A stretch of DNA of 64,000 nt, from assembly GCA_019636285.1 (NCBI GenBank), contig JAHBXV010000020.1:1-64000 (forward strand). The letters are read 5' to 3'. The translations under genes and the position numbers were made by a program. Each line of letters opens with the position of its first letter. Position 1 is the first letter of the stretch. A model generated the notes under the pieces. That model was not told the DNA's origin, searched no databases, and saw only the letters and a program-made list of their open reading frames with translations. Source of the DNA: Planctomycetaceae bacterium. Lineage in GTDB: Bacteria; Planctomycetota; Planctomycetia; Planctomycetales; Planctomycetaceae. This document shows, piece after piece, positions 9,267 through 18,800 of the stretch.

Positions 9267-10298
9267 TCAGGGAACGGGCGAGGGAGCCGGGTTGGAATCG
9301 GTTGACGTGGGCATCCCCTCGACTCGCCGGGTGAGCTTCGCCAGTTCGAGCAGAATCCCTTCGAGTTCGAGGTAGTACGCATCTTCCGCGAGGCTCGCCT
9401 TTCGGTCGCGCAGACTCAGGACCGACAGGACCAATTCGTCTCGCTTTCGCTTCAAGTCGGCCGGCCAGTTGGTGTCCTGGGTGGGCACGAGATGCCACTG
9501 ATGCGACAGCCGGCCATCCAGTTGGCCGCCGCCGGTTGCCGACTCGATCGGTTGGAGGCCGCGGAACGAATCGGCCCGCGTTCCCTGCTGATCGGCATTG
9601 TCGTCCAGCAGCGAGTGCTCGGTCTGCAACAGACCCTGGGTTTCGTAGTATTCGATCGTCTTGCGGCTCCCGGCGAGAAAGACTTCCCACAGCGAGTTCT
9701 GACCGTCCTTATCGAGGTCGGTGGCCGGATCAAGCAGCGACTGGGACAGGAAGTCGCCGAACTTCGTGTAGTTCAGTTCCCCCCCACTCTTCGTCGCCGT
9801 GATGATTGTCCGATCCGGCCCGCTGAGCGCCGGGAGGAAATCGCCGCTGGCCGACGAGCACAGCACCACCGCCAGCGGCCGCCTCAGCGGGGCCAGCCAC
9901 TCTTTCAATTCGTCGGGCGAAACATCCGGGCCGCGCAGATTGAGCCGGGCTGACCGGCGGTCATACGTTCCGTGCCCCAGGTAGACCAGCCACAACGGAC
10001 GATCGGAGACGGCCCCGGCTTCTTTGATCCACTTGGCCAGTTGATCTTTGTCACTGCTCTCGTCCGAGGAATCAGCCTGATCCAGCCGCCGCACGGCGAG
10101 TCCCGCCTCTTCGGCGGCCCGTTTCCAGCGGTCGCCCCACAGGCTGAAATCCCGGCCGTAATCCGCGGAGCCTTCGGCTCCCGTCACAATGATGATGTCG
10201 GCCGGTGCCGAATCGTCTGCATCAGTGTCGACCGTGCCACATAGCAACGCCGTCATTGCCAACAGGGTCGGGCCGAACGGGGTTCGATACGTCCTCAC
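9267..10298 (-). CDS. Exported clan-CD (C13/caspase-like) cysteine peptidase homologue
   Basis: A 343-aa protein from GTG 10298. That GTG overlaps the TGA of the upstream gene (GTGA) and has GGAGGGGG a few nt upstream, so start and coupling are well supported. Residues 1-27 look like a signal peptide. The core follows the clan-CD plan: a beta-strand ending in the catalytic-His motif YLGHGT (H109), then a strand ending in LCSSASGDF (C147), 38 residues later, as in legumain/caspase folds. Later regions include a DLDKDGQN segment (about 194-201) and DDNADQQG (about 232-239), consistent with C13-like homologues. A Lys/Glu-rich helical tail follows. Likely a periplasmic or surface peptidase, or an inactive relative, working with the vWA proteins of the operon. 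Substrate unknown. Confidence 0.72.
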   Translation of the reverse strand: MRTYRTPFGPTLLAMTALLCGTVDTDADDSAPADIIIVTGAEGSADYGRDFSLWGDRWKRAAEEAGLAVRRLDQADSSDESSDKDQLAKWIKEAGAVSDRPLWLVYLGHGTYDRRSARLNLRGPDVSPDELKEWLAPLRRPLAVVLCSSASGDFLPALSGPDRTIITATKSGGELNYTKFGDFLSQSLLDPATDLDKDGQNSLWEVFLAGSRKTIEYYETQGLLQTEHSLLDDNADQQGTRADSFRGLQPIESATGGGQLDGRLSHQWHLVPTQDTNWPADLKRKRDELVLSVLSLRDRKASLAEDAYYLELEGILLELAKLTRRVEGMPTSTDSNPAPSPVP

Positions 10299-12646
10299 GC
10301 CAACCCCCTCCAGCGGCGCAGGCCCCACTCACCGCACAGGCAGCCCAGGATCGCCACGAGGACGAGTGGGTTCTGCCAGGCGGGACGTGCGACCTGCTGG
10401 ACCAATGGAGCTGGACGCTGACTCACCCGGCCGGCAAAGTCTTCAAGGTCAGTCAGCGCCACCATTTCGCCGCCAGTCCGTTCCGCGAGGCGTTTCAAGG
10501 CATTTTCGTCGGGGGCGATTCGCCGCAGTTCCTCGGCCATCGGGGCGAAAACCCAACCCGACTCGGCCGTGCCGACTTCCTGTCCATCGCTGTCCTTCGC
10601 CTCAACCGAAACTCGCGTGGCACCGCTTGCTCGATTCGCCACCAGCACTTCGTAATAGCCGGCTTCCTGAAGCGAAGGTTCCGCGACCTGCTCGCTGGTT
10701 GTTCCATCGGGCAGCATGAATTTCACCTTCACGGCTGCATTGTCCTGAGGCTTGTGCTCTTTGTCGCGCAGCCGAATCTCGACGCGCGTCAGGCCGCGCG
10801 ACTCGGTGTCCTGGTGCGGACGGACTTCGACCCGCGAGGGAACGTCGACAATCGCCCACCGCAGAAGCTGCCGCCAGAATTTTCCGAGGTCGTCCCGTTC
10901 GGAAATCGCGCCGGACGGATCGTCGGCACTCTGCAACTGGGTGCGCCACATGTCCCCCGCGAGGACCGCCGCCGTCTTACCGGCGCCAAAACGCTGGACG
11001 ACCAGACCCGGCAGCGACTGCCGCGACGAATCGACAAAGTCGGCGACACGAATCGCGCCCGGCTTGATGGTTTGAGCACGATGAATGGTACGATGCGCGG
11101 GAAGCTGCTGCTGCGCGGCCAATTCGTCGGCTTCGTTGGCCGATCGCCGTGCCCAGGGTTGCAGCATCCCTTCGCGTGTTAACGCCCAGCGGTATCCCTG
11201 GGGATCGCGCGCTTCCGCGGTCGTGCCCGCCGTGAGAAAGACCGGCAGCACGCGACCGATGGGTGTTCCCGCGTAGCCTCCCCGCTCAAAGCTCTCGGCT
11301 CCTCCTAACATCACCAACGCACCGCCGCGGTCGGCCACGAATTTTTCGAGCAGCGATTGTTGGTCGTGCGTGAAGAATTCGGCTTCCACGTCATCCAGAA
11401 TCACCGCATGAAACGGGTATAGCTCTTCGGCGAGGCGGGGAAACCCTTCGCGAAACTCGTCGGGGGTCGCCGTTTCCAATCGTACGATGACCGGTCGGTC
11501 GTACTGCTCGGTCTCTTCGTTGACACGATCGAAGCCCCGAAAGAGGGGATTGGCCGATTCGCCGGTGCGACCGCGCCATTGAAACTTCGGTTCTTTGCGG
11601 GCCACGCGCACCAGGGCCGTCATGCGAACCTGGTCGTCGTCGGCAATCGCCCGCCGCAGAAACTTGTATTCCCAGTTCGGCCGACCTGTCACATACAGGA
11701 TTCGATAGGGGCCGGAGCCGCGATCGACGACAATCGCCCGCTCGTTGTTCTCCGCAGTCGATTCGTTGGCTGGTTCAATGGCCGTGCCGCGAACTCTCAA
11801 CCGGTAAAACGACATCCCCGGCTTTGTCGGGCGGAAGCGAAACTGAACCTGTGAGTCAGCCCCGTCGGAGCCGCAGACGACTTCCTGAGTTTCGACCACG
11901 GCGTTGGCTTCGTCGACGAGTTCCACCGTGACGCGTTCCCCCTTGCACCCGACCTGCGAAATCTCGGCCCGGACGGTGACCGGGGCATCTTCAAAGGCTG
12001 TCGTCGTCACAGCGACGCGGGCTACCCCCAGGTCGACATGACCGGCGGCCTTTCCGATCATCACGGGATAAATCGGCGGCAGCCCGGTGACATCCAGTTT
12101 TTCCAGGTCGTCGGTCGCGATGCCGTCGGTCATCAGCAGCACGCCCGCCAGCGGCCGGTCGCGAAATCGCCCGCGCAGATCGTCGAGTGAACGCGCCAGT
12201 TGCGACGCCGTGCCAGTGAACGTCAAACCTTCCGAAGACGAGAGAACCTGCAAACCCGATTCAACGCGGTATTGGCGGACGTCGAAATCCTGCCGCAGCC
12301 GTGCCTGCCACGGATTCGATTCCTCGGAGAGTCGATCGCGCAACTGCTCGCCGCGGGTTTTCGTCTCGTTCGGATCGCGAATCGTGAGGCTCTGGCTGTT
12401 GTCGACCAGGATCGCGAACAGATTTTCGCCGGGACGCACCTGCGGACTGCTCCAGAGCGGGTCCAGCAGGCAGGCGGCGACCAGCAAAACGGCCCCCAAC
12501 CGCAGGAAGGCAGCCGTCCGCTGTTCATGGGACGCCAAGCCGCTGTGACGGTAGGCGACGACCGCCAGGACGATGGCCACCGCCACGACGATCGCGGCCA
12601 GCCACCACCACTGACCGGCACCAAGAATGAGCGCGGCCTGGATCAT
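10295..12646 (-). CDS. Membrane-anchored vWA protein with glutamine-amidotransferase-like domain
   Basis: A 783-aa protein from ATG 12646, which overlaps the stop of the preceding gene (ATGA). Two N-terminal membrane helices (about 14-32 and 47-63) precede a vWA-like domain with MIDAS residues DNSQS (82-86) and a later MTDG. Ig-like strands follow, then a class I GATase-like flavodoxin-type domain at about 405-470 (VILDDVEAEFF, GGALVMLGGAESF). A further beta-rich part and a C-terminal helix (LVLVAILGCLCGEW) end the protein. I do not see the Cys-His-Glu triad of active amidotransferases. This architecture is common in planctomycetes next to BatA-like genes. Probably a metal-dependent protein-binding scaffold facing the periplasm. 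Confidence 0.78.
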   Translation of the reverse strand: MIQAALILGAGQWWWLAAIVVAVAIVLAVVAYRHSGLASHEQRTAAFLRLGAVLLVAACLLDPLWSSPQVRPGENLFAILVDNSQSLTIRDPNETKTRGEQLRDRLSEESNPWQARLRQDFDVRQYRVESGLQVLSSSEGLTFTGTASQLARSLDDLRGRFRDRPLAGVLLMTDGIATDDLEKLDVTGLPPIYPVMIGKAAGHVDLGVARVAVTTTAFEDAPVTVRAEISQVGCKGERVTVELVDEANAVVETQEVVCGSDGADSQVQFRFRPTKPGMSFYRLRVRGTAIEPANESTAENNERAIVVDRGSGPYRILYVTGRPNWEYKFLRRAIADDDQVRMTALVRVARKEPKFQWRGRTGESANPLFRGFDRVNEETEQYDRPVIVRLETATPDEFREGFPRLAEELYPFHAVILDDVEAEFFTHDQQSLLEKFVADRGGALVMLGGAESFERGGYAGTPIGRVLPVFLTAGTTAEARDPQGYRWALTREGMLQPWARRSANEADELAAQQQLPAHRTIHRAQTIKPGAIRVADFVDSSRQSLPGLVVQRFGAGKTAAVLAGDMWRTQLQSADDPSGAISERDDLGKFWRQLLRWAIVDVPSRVEVRPHQDTESRGLTRVEIRLRDKEHKPQDNAAVKVKFMLPDGTTSEQVAEPSLQEAGYYEVLVANRASGATRVSVEAKDSDGQEVGTAESGWVFAPMAEELRRIAPDENALKRLAERTGGEMVALTDLEDFAGRVSQRPAPLVQQVARPAWQNPLVLVAILGCLCGEWGLRRWRGLA

Positions 12647-15600
12647 TCCGTCCCCTGTCCCAGGCGTTCGTAGTAGCTGCGCACGAGGTCGCGGTAACGG
12701 GTGGGAACCGGATCGCGATCGACCGGCGTCAGCGATTCGGGATCGGTCCGCCGGGCAATCTCTTCGGCGATGCGGTTTTGCAGATCCAGGAGCGGTTCCT
12801 GCACCTGCGTGCGAACGAGTTCCCAGTTCGGTTGTTCGGAGTGTCGCTGGGCCTCGGCTCGAATGCTGCGGGCCCGCTCTCGAACTCGCGCCACCTGGTT
12901 CTGCAAGTCGGGATCGCTGATTGCCGTTTCGACGTCGCGCAGGCGGTCGGCCCACTCGACGAAATCGTTCCCCGCAAAGGGGCCGCTCGATCCAGCAGGC
13001 CCGCCCTGCCCGCCGCCGCCCGATTCCCCGCTCGAAACGCCACCCTGAGTTCCCGACCCCGGCGCGGGTCCACCGCGCAGGCCCGGCCGCTGCCCGCCTC
13101 CCGGTTGTTGGCCTCCGCCAGGCTGTTGGCCTCCACCCGGTTGCTGTCCGGGTTGGGAACCCGGTTGTCCTCCCGGCGAAGGTTGACCGCCTTCGGATGG
13201 AGAATTCCCCGGTTGATCTCCCGGACTATTTGAAGGCTGAGTCCCCGAACCGGGCTGGCCGGGTTGCCCCGGCTGATTGGACTGACCGGGCTGATTGGAC
13301 TGACCCGGCTGGCCATTTTCGCCGGTTTTGCCTGGCTGGCCGGGCTGACCTTTGGACTCTGACGGCGTACCACCTTCGCCATTGGTTGACTCACCCGGCA
13401 TGGATTCACCGGTTCCCGATCCAGGTTTTCCTTTTTCGGTCGATGGCCCGCCGTTATCTCCGTTTGGTGAACCCTGGGCAGCCAGTTCGCGATTCAAATC
13501 TTTCGACAACTCGGCCAGTTGCTCGCGGGCGCGGCGCAGACCCTCGACTTCGTCGCCGAGAATCGATTCCGCCGCCCCATCCACGGCTTCGGACAACTTG
13601 TCGATTCCCTGCCGCGCCTGGTTTTCGGCCGCGCGGGCTTCCTGGAGGAAGCCGCGTTCGAGAAGCTGGCTCGTCGCGTTCAGCGCGTCGTCGGCGCGGC
13701 TGTCGCGCGCGGAGCGGATGGCATCGTAAAGCTGTTGTGACAACAGCGGCTCGGCCTGTTCCGACTCTTCCACAACCTTCCGCATTTCGTTGAGCAAGCC
13801 TTCCAGATTTTCGCGCTGGGCGGTGGCCTTCTCTTGCAGTTCGCGACGATCCTGTGACTGCCTCAGCGTACGTTGGGAATCGTTCTCCAGTTGCTCAAGC
13901 CCCTGTGCGAGTTCCTTCTCGCGTTCCATCAGGTCGCGAGCCGCGCCGCGCATTTCGCGCATTGCCTCGGCGAACCGCGCGGCTGACTGGCGACGGAAGT
14001 CGTTCTGCAACTGGTTGAGTTCCTCGGCGGCGCGGGTTCCCGAGTTAATCGCCTGCGAAAGGCGACCTTCGCGGAGCGCCTCCGTCGAGTCCACCATCTG
14101 ACGACGTGTCTGCTCCAATTGCTCGCGGGTCTGCTCGACCTGTTCGGAAGGTTGCGACTGATTGATTCGCGTCCGCAACCGGTCCGCGTCCTGCAAGAGC
14201 CGTTGCTGCTCGTCGCGCAGTCGTTTGAGCTCTTCCAGTAGCTCCTGCCGCTCCGGTTCGGTCTTCGCGGTCCGTAGCTGGGCTTCCACTTCTTTCAGAC
14301 GCTCGGTCAGCCCTTCCTGCCGCCGTGCGAGATCCTTGAGCCGGTCCAGAATGGCCAGTTCCTCGGCACGCTGCGAAGTGGGGGCCTGCGACTCGGCGGC
14401 CCGCTGCTGCTCGTAGCGGTTCTGGCGATTGGTCAGTTCGAGTTGCTCCATCTGCTGCTGCGACGCGCTCGAGCCGCCACCGGCGCCCGCACCGCTTTGT
14501 TGACCTTGCTGCAATCGATGATCGCGGGCCCGCAGCTTCAAGAGTCCCTGGTAAGCCGTCTGCCCCGATTTGAGGGCATCGTTGAGTGGCTCGACCGCTT
14601 TGTCATCGACGGCCTTTCGGAGTCGAGTGCGGGTTGTTTCCATCTGATCGAGAATTCGCAACACGGTCGGTTGGACCTTGGGATCCGGCAACTCGGCTCC
14701 GACCTGCGAGAATTGCTGACGGACGGCGTCCTGGGCGGCAATGAGCGTTTCCGCTGCCGTCGCCGCCTGGGCATCCCACGCACGACGGTTTTTCGCGAGG
14801 TTCCAGGTCGCCGTGACGACCTGCTTCTGCTGCTGCACGAGTTGTTCCAGGCGATTGCCATTCGACTGGCTGCCCCCGGCAGCGCCGCTTTGGCCGCCAT
14901 TCGCGGATGACTTGTCCTGGCGGAAAGTTTCCTCGAAAGGCCGAACCTCGGCAAAGAACATGTCGCTCGTCGTCCGACGCCGCTGGCCGTCCGGACCAAT
15001 GTCATCGGCATAGGCGACGTAGGCGATCAGGTCGTCGACCGCGACGCCGAGCTGCTCGAGCGCCTCGAGATGCTGCCACTGTTGAATGCGGATCGACTTC
15101 TCGGGCTGTCCGGCCGTCAGAACACGCACGATGTCATCCTGACCGGGAATCGACAGCATGACGCCGGTTTCGAGCACCGCGAAGTCGTCGCTGATCTGGG
15201 CTTCGAGCGTCAGCTCTTCCAGCGGCGAGACGCGCGTGTCCTGCGCCGGAAATGCCAGACGCAGATCCGGACGACGATTGGGAAGAACCGTCACTTCAAA
15301 GGTTGGTTCGACGCGCTGGCGCCGGCCAGCCGCGTCGAGGAGAACGAGCGTCGACTTCCCCGATTGCTTTGGCTGCAACCGAACCCGGTAGAGGAGTTCA
15401 TCCTCGGTTGACTTCTCGAATGCCGCCGCGATTGCATCTTTTCCGGCTGGTTCCAATGCCACTCGCGCGAGCGGCACATTCACGCGGCATTCGAGTTCAA
15501 GCGTGCTCCCTTCGACGCAGACAACGTCCCACGCATCGACTTCGGTCTGCCGCTCTCGGTTGGTGTACGAGGGGCTGTCGATGTGGACCGTCCAACTTTC

Positions 15601-16419
15601 GACAGCCGGCAGATCGTACACCGCGACTTGATACTCGTCCGTCTTCAGACCTTCGGCCAGCAGCCAGTACCGGCCCGCCGAAGTGACGTTCGGAATGCGC
15701 GCGGCAAAGAGTGGATCGTCAAGGCTCTGCTCCATCGGATATGTCTGGCGACCCGATTCCCCTTCGAGCACGAGTTCCACCCGGGTCGAGGGGACACTGG
15801 GAAAACGAGCCGTGATCAGCAGCGGCTGCCCGCGTTCGACTTCACAGCTCCCGGGGTCGACGGTCACCAACAAACTCTTCGCTCCGGTCATGCCCGTTTG
15901 AACGACGGGAACCGGGGCGGCGGGAACCGTACGGAAGAGCAGCACGGAAATGAGACAAGCGGCCGTCCCCATCGCCGCCAGTTGTCCGACTTCCATCGCG
16001 AGGAACTGTCGACGGGGAACGACTTCGGACCAGTCGTGCGTTCGGGCGTGCTCGGTCACTTCGTCGACAAGTTGCCGCTGCAAGACCGAGAGCGGCCGTT
16101 GATCGGACGCATCCAGTTCGTCGACCGCCGTCACGAGTCGCGAGTCGAGACCGGGATAAACTTTTTCGACACGCCGGGCCACGTCGCGCGCGACCAAAGC
16201 GCGCCGACCGAAGATCGCGAACAGCATGCTGGCGACCAGGGCAACAATCGCGAGGCACACCGCGAGCAGGCGCGCTTCCGCGGCCGGCGCGGCGAACGCG
16301 ATGAGCGCCAGGCCGGCGATCACGCCGTAGAGCACGATCCGCGACTTTGCGATCAAGACCCGCGACAACCTCCGCGCCGCGGGCGCGAGATCCTCCAGTA
16401 GTGTCTGGCGTGCGTTCAT
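12643..16419 (-). CDS. Giant DUF4175-like membrane protein with coiled coil and PGQ-rich tail
   Basis: A 1258-aa protein. Membrane helices at about 28-48, 50-70 and 147-168 are followed by Ig-like, beta-rich segments to about 530. A long Gln/Glu/Arg-rich coiled-coil region (about 550-1010) follows, with stretches such as LKDLARRQEGLTERLKEVEA. A low-complexity Gly/Pro/Gln/Ser region (about 1015-1150, encoded at 12973-13440, repeated QPGQSN, GGGQQP) leads to a short helical C-terminus (about 1155-1258). The plan resembles DUF4175 proteins. ATG 16419 has GGGGTG upstream. It lies 308 nt after the BatA-like gene, a gap holding a palindromic repeat, and overlaps the next gene by 4 nt. The role is unknown. 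Size and anchoring suggest an envelope-spanning structural partner of the vWA proteins. Confidence 0.8.
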   Translation of the reverse strand: MNARQTLLEDLAPAARRLSRVLIAKSRIVLYGVIAGLALIAFAAPAAEARLLAVCLAIVALVASMLFAIFGRRALVARDVARRVEKVYPGLDSRLVTAVDELDASDQRPLSVLQRQLVDEVTEHARTHDWSEVVPRRQFLAMEVGQLAAMGTAACLISVLLFRTVPAAPVPVVQTGMTGAKSLLVTVDPGSCEVERGQPLLITARFPSVPSTRVELVLEGESGRQTYPMEQSLDDPLFAARIPNVTSAGRYWLLAEGLKTDEYQVAVYDLPAVESWTVHIDSPSYTNRERQTEVDAWDVVCVEGSTLELECRVNVPLARVALEPAGKDAIAAAFEKSTEDELLYRVRLQPKQSGKSTLVLLDAAGRRQRVEPTFEVTVLPNRRPDLRLAFPAQDTRVSPLEELTLEAQISDDFAVLETGVMLSIPGQDDIVRVLTAGQPEKSIRIQQWQHLEALEQLGVAVDDLIAYVAYADDIGPDGQRRRTTSDMFFAEVRPFEETFRQDKSSANGGQSGAAGGSQSNGNRLEQLVQQQKQVVTATWNLAKNRRAWDAQAATAAETLIAAQDAVRQQFSQVGAELPDPKVQPTVLRILDQMETTRTRLRKAVDDKAVEPLNDALKSGQTAYQGLLKLRARDHRLQQGQQSGAGAGGGSSASQQQMEQLELTNRQNRYEQQRAAESQAPTSQRAEELAILDRLKDLARRQEGLTERLKEVEAQLRTAKTEPERQELLEELKRLRDEQQRLLQDADRLRTRINQSQPSEQVEQTREQLEQTRRQMVDSTEALREGRLSQAINSGTRAAEELNQLQNDFRRQSAARFAEAMREMRGAARDLMEREKELAQGLEQLENDSQRTLRQSQDRRELQEKATAQRENLEGLLNEMRKVVEESEQAEPLLSQQLYDAIRSARDSRADDALNATSQLLERGFLQEARAAENQARQGIDKLSEAVDGAAESILGDEVEGLRRAREQLAELSKDLNRELAAQGSPNGDNGGPSTEKGKPGSGTGESMPGESTNGEGGTPSESKGQPGQPGKTGENGQPGQSNQPGQSNQPGQPGQPGSGTQPSNSPGDQPGNSPSEGGQPSPGGQPGSQPGQQPGGGQQPGGGQQPGGGQRPGLRGGPAPGSGTQGGVSSGESGGGGQGGPAGSSGPFAGNDFVEWADRLRDVETAISDPDLQNQVARVRERARSIRAEAQRHSEQPNWELVRTQVQEPLLDLQNRIAEEIARRTDPESLTPVDRDPVPTRYRDLVRSYYERLGQGTE
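12973..13440. repeat. In-gene low-complexity tract (Gly/Pro/Gln-rich coding repeat)
   Basis: This GC-rich tract inside the giant DUF4175-like gene encodes tandem short units such as QPGQSN, QPGQPG and GGGQQP. It is a coding repeat, not a CRISPR or intergenic array. Slippage here would change tail length, so strain-to-strain length variation would be expected. Confidence 0.8.
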
Positions 16420-16727
16420 CGATCACCCCGTTCACGAAGAACTCGTGCTCTGTCAATGCGAAAGATCTGGGTGCGTGCCACTGGCTTCGCCAGCGTGTCT
16501 TTGTCTGGATGAAAGACTGAAGGCGCACTGGCGAAGCCAGTGGCACACGAAAATCAAGCCGTGACAAGGCACTAGCAAACTCCAAAGATTGCCCGGAAAG
16601 CCCATTCGGCTATCCGAGGCCATTGTCGAGTCGGATGGCATTGTCGCATGTCGCGGCGGGCACGGGTAGCCGATTGGCACAAATCGGCCTGACGCGGATG
16701 CTTCGCGGGACGCGTGGAATCGGGCAA
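16420..16727. other. 308-nt gap inside the vWA operon
   Basis: This gap separates the BatA-like gene from the DUF4175-like gene on the same strand. It holds one family A palindromic repeat (16471-16548) and otherwise nothing I can support. The hairpin could attenuate or process the operon transcript, or the downstream genes could have their own promoter here. Confidence 0.6.
16471..16548. repeat. Dispersed palindromic repeat, family A copy 1
   Basis: GTGCCACTGGCTTCGCCAG (16475-16493) is perfectly inverted at 16528-16546, 19 bp per arm with 34 nt between. Flanks GTGTCT and AGGCGC also echo the other copies at 26292-26358 and 30718-30797. It is a repeat extragenic palindrome that could form a stable hairpin. 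Confidence 0.8.
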
Positions 16728-18800
16728 TCATGCGGCGGCCTCCGCGTCGCGACGTCGTCGCGTCAGCCAGTGCGCGTAGGCCGCTTCGAGCAAGAGACAC
16801 CCGGCCGCCGCCAGAATCAGCCACCACCAGATTTTCTGTTCGCGTTCCAGGTCTTCCCGCCGTGCCTGCGTCAGTCGCTCCGCTTCACGCGCTCGCGAAG
16901 CGGTTGACGTTGCCTCTCCGACGGGAACGCCGAGTGTGACCAGCCGCTCCAAATCCATTGGCGACGTTCGCGTTTCATCGGGCGGCACGTTCACCGCGAC
17001 CAGTCGGGGCTCGCCGTCGATTGTCAGTTGATAGATGCCCGGCACATCGGCCAGCGGGCGATACCCGGCCGACTCCTCACCATCAGGCAGCTTGACGAGC
17101 GAATCCTTCGGCACGGCGATCGCTTCCGGGGCCGGCTGCGGCGGGGGATCCCACAATCGGTCTCCCACGTTCTTTTGCCGTCCTCCGGCGGAGATTCCCG
17201 CGGCGTCTTCGAGCAGTCGCATCATCAGCGGCGGGAACTTCGAGGAGCGGGCCAATTGGCTGTCGGAAGGTTGCCAGCCGCTCGCCATGACATGCAGCCG
17301 TCCCATTCCGACGGGCTGTACGAACCACGCGGGATCGCGATTCTCGAACCGTGTCAGGATGGTACCCGACCACCCTTCCGGCAATTTGACGCTGCGATGT
17401 TTCCAGAAACGGATGCCGGTGAAGTCCGAATAGCGCGCCTCGGCAAAGGGGGCCAGCCAGGGCGATTCGAAGTCGATCTCGGCCCAGCGCTGATCTTGTT
17501 CGGGTGCTTCGGCCACCTCGGCTCCCGTCAGTCCAAGTCGAGCCAGCAGATCGGCGGCCCCGTCGGTCTGCGTCAGCACGATCAGTCCGACCGATCCCCG
17601 CTTGATCGATTCGGTGACCCAGCCCGGAATGCTCGCTCCGCTGGGAATGACAATCAACGACGGCCGCTGCGTGTCCAGTGGATCGTTCGGTCCCGCGAAA
17701 CGGACGTCAAAGAGCGAGCTGACTGAAAGTGCGCCTTCGAGAAAGAACCGCAGGCCCTGTGGATCATCGGCAGCCTCTTCTCCCAGATAGGCGACCAGCC
17801 GTCGCGGACGCTCCACGCGCGGCACCCACGCCACGTTGTCAAACGGTTCGGAATCACCCGTCAGCCGCAAGACGGTCCCGCCTTCCGCCGCTTCGGCACG
17901 GGGAATCGCCACCACCCGCGATTGCCCGGCAGGAACAACGACTCGAACCGGATCGTCGCTCGCAACGTCTTCCCAATCGATCGTGAATTCCTCGACCCTC
18001 GAATCAGACGAATTTTGAACCCGCACGCGCACCACGTCGGCAGCCGTCTCGGTTATGTCGGCCACGGGTTGAAGCCCCGCATTCCCGGGATTTTTTGCTT
18101 CGGCCGCCACAACGACCACGCGCAGCCCAGCCGGCCATTCGATGTTCTCCAGCCCGCCAAAATCGGCCCCTTCGGCCAGGTCCGAAACGATCCACAATTC
18201 CTGCGGGCGCTCGGCGACATCGCGCGTCTCTTCTTCCTGCAGCGCGGCGATCGTCCGGGCCACGCCCAATCCCAGCCGGGTTCCCTGCCAGGTGGGAGAC
18301 ATCTCGGCAAGACGACTGCCGGTCAGTTCGCGAACGGTGGACGGCGACAAGTCGCGACACTCGTCAAAACTCGCCAGGCTCGACCAGTCGTCGGCAAATG
18401 CAAAGATGCCGAACCGCGTCCCGGCCGGGCTCGCCGACATCCTGTCCAGAATCTCTTCACGGGCATGATCCCAGACACCATCGCGGCGCATGCTCGCGCT
18501 GCGATCGACGAGAATCGCGACTCGCGGCAGCGGCTGCTCGGCGATGCGGTCCCAGTCTTCCGTTCGGAAGAACGGACGGCTGAAGGCCAGGACCAGTAGC
18601 AGCAGCAACAGCCCGCGCAACAGCAATAACGGCAAATGTTCGAGGCGGCTGCGGTTCGTCATTCGCGGCGGCGACGGAACCAGGAACATCAGCGTCGAAA
18701 AGACCTGACGGCCGCGGGGCGTTCTTCGCCAGAGGTGAAAGAGGATCGGACCGGCAATCGCGGCGGCACCGACCAGGAACAGCGGCGCGAGAAAGCTCAT
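16728..18800 (-). CDS. BatA-like vWA membrane protein
   Basis: A 690-aa protein starting with the BatA/aerotolerance-regulator N-terminal domain (MSFLAPLFLVGAAAIAGPIL..LFHLWRRT), a second helix at about 57-75, and a vWA domain with MIDAS DRSAS (99-103). Ig-like and GATase-like segments fill the middle (about 250-560), and a final membrane helix (IWWWLILAAAGCLLLEAAY) lies near 660. The vWA domain should face the periplasm. ATG 18800 overlaps the DUF58 stop (ATGA), which indicates coupling. In BatABCDE operons related proteins accompany MoxR, but here no BatB, C, D or E gene is present. Likely role: metal-dependent client binding with the MoxR chaperone-like ATPase. Confidence 0.85.
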   Translation of the reverse strand: MSFLAPLFLVGAAAIAGPILFHLWRRTPRGRQVFSTLMFLVPSPPRMTNRSRLEHLPLLLLRGLLLLLLVLAFSRPFFRTEDWDRIAEQPLPRVAILVDRSASMRRDGVWDHAREEILDRMSASPAGTRFGIFAFADDWSSLASFDECRDLSPSTVRELTGSRLAEMSPTWQGTRLGLGVARTIAALQEEETRDVAERPQELWIVSDLAEGADFGGLENIEWPAGLRVVVVAAEAKNPGNAGLQPVADITETAADVVRVRVQNSSDSRVEEFTIDWEDVASDDPVRVVVPAGQSRVVAIPRAEAAEGGTVLRLTGDSEPFDNVAWVPRVERPRRLVAYLGEEAADDPQGLRFFLEGALSVSSLFDVRFAGPNDPLDTQRPSLIVIPSGASIPGWVTESIKRGSVGLIVLTQTDGAADLLARLGLTGAEVAEAPEQDQRWAEIDFESPWLAPFAEARYSDFTGIRFWKHRSVKLPEGWSGTILTRFENRDPAWFVQPVGMGRLHVMASGWQPSDSQLARSSKFPPLMMRLLEDAAGISAGGRQKNVGDRLWDPPPQPAPEAIAVPKDSLVKLPDGEESAGYRPLADVPGIYQLTIDGEPRLVAVNVPPDETRTSPMDLERLVTLGVPVGEATSTASRAREAERLTQARREDLEREQKIWWWLILAAAGCLLLEAAYAHWLTRRRRDAEAAA

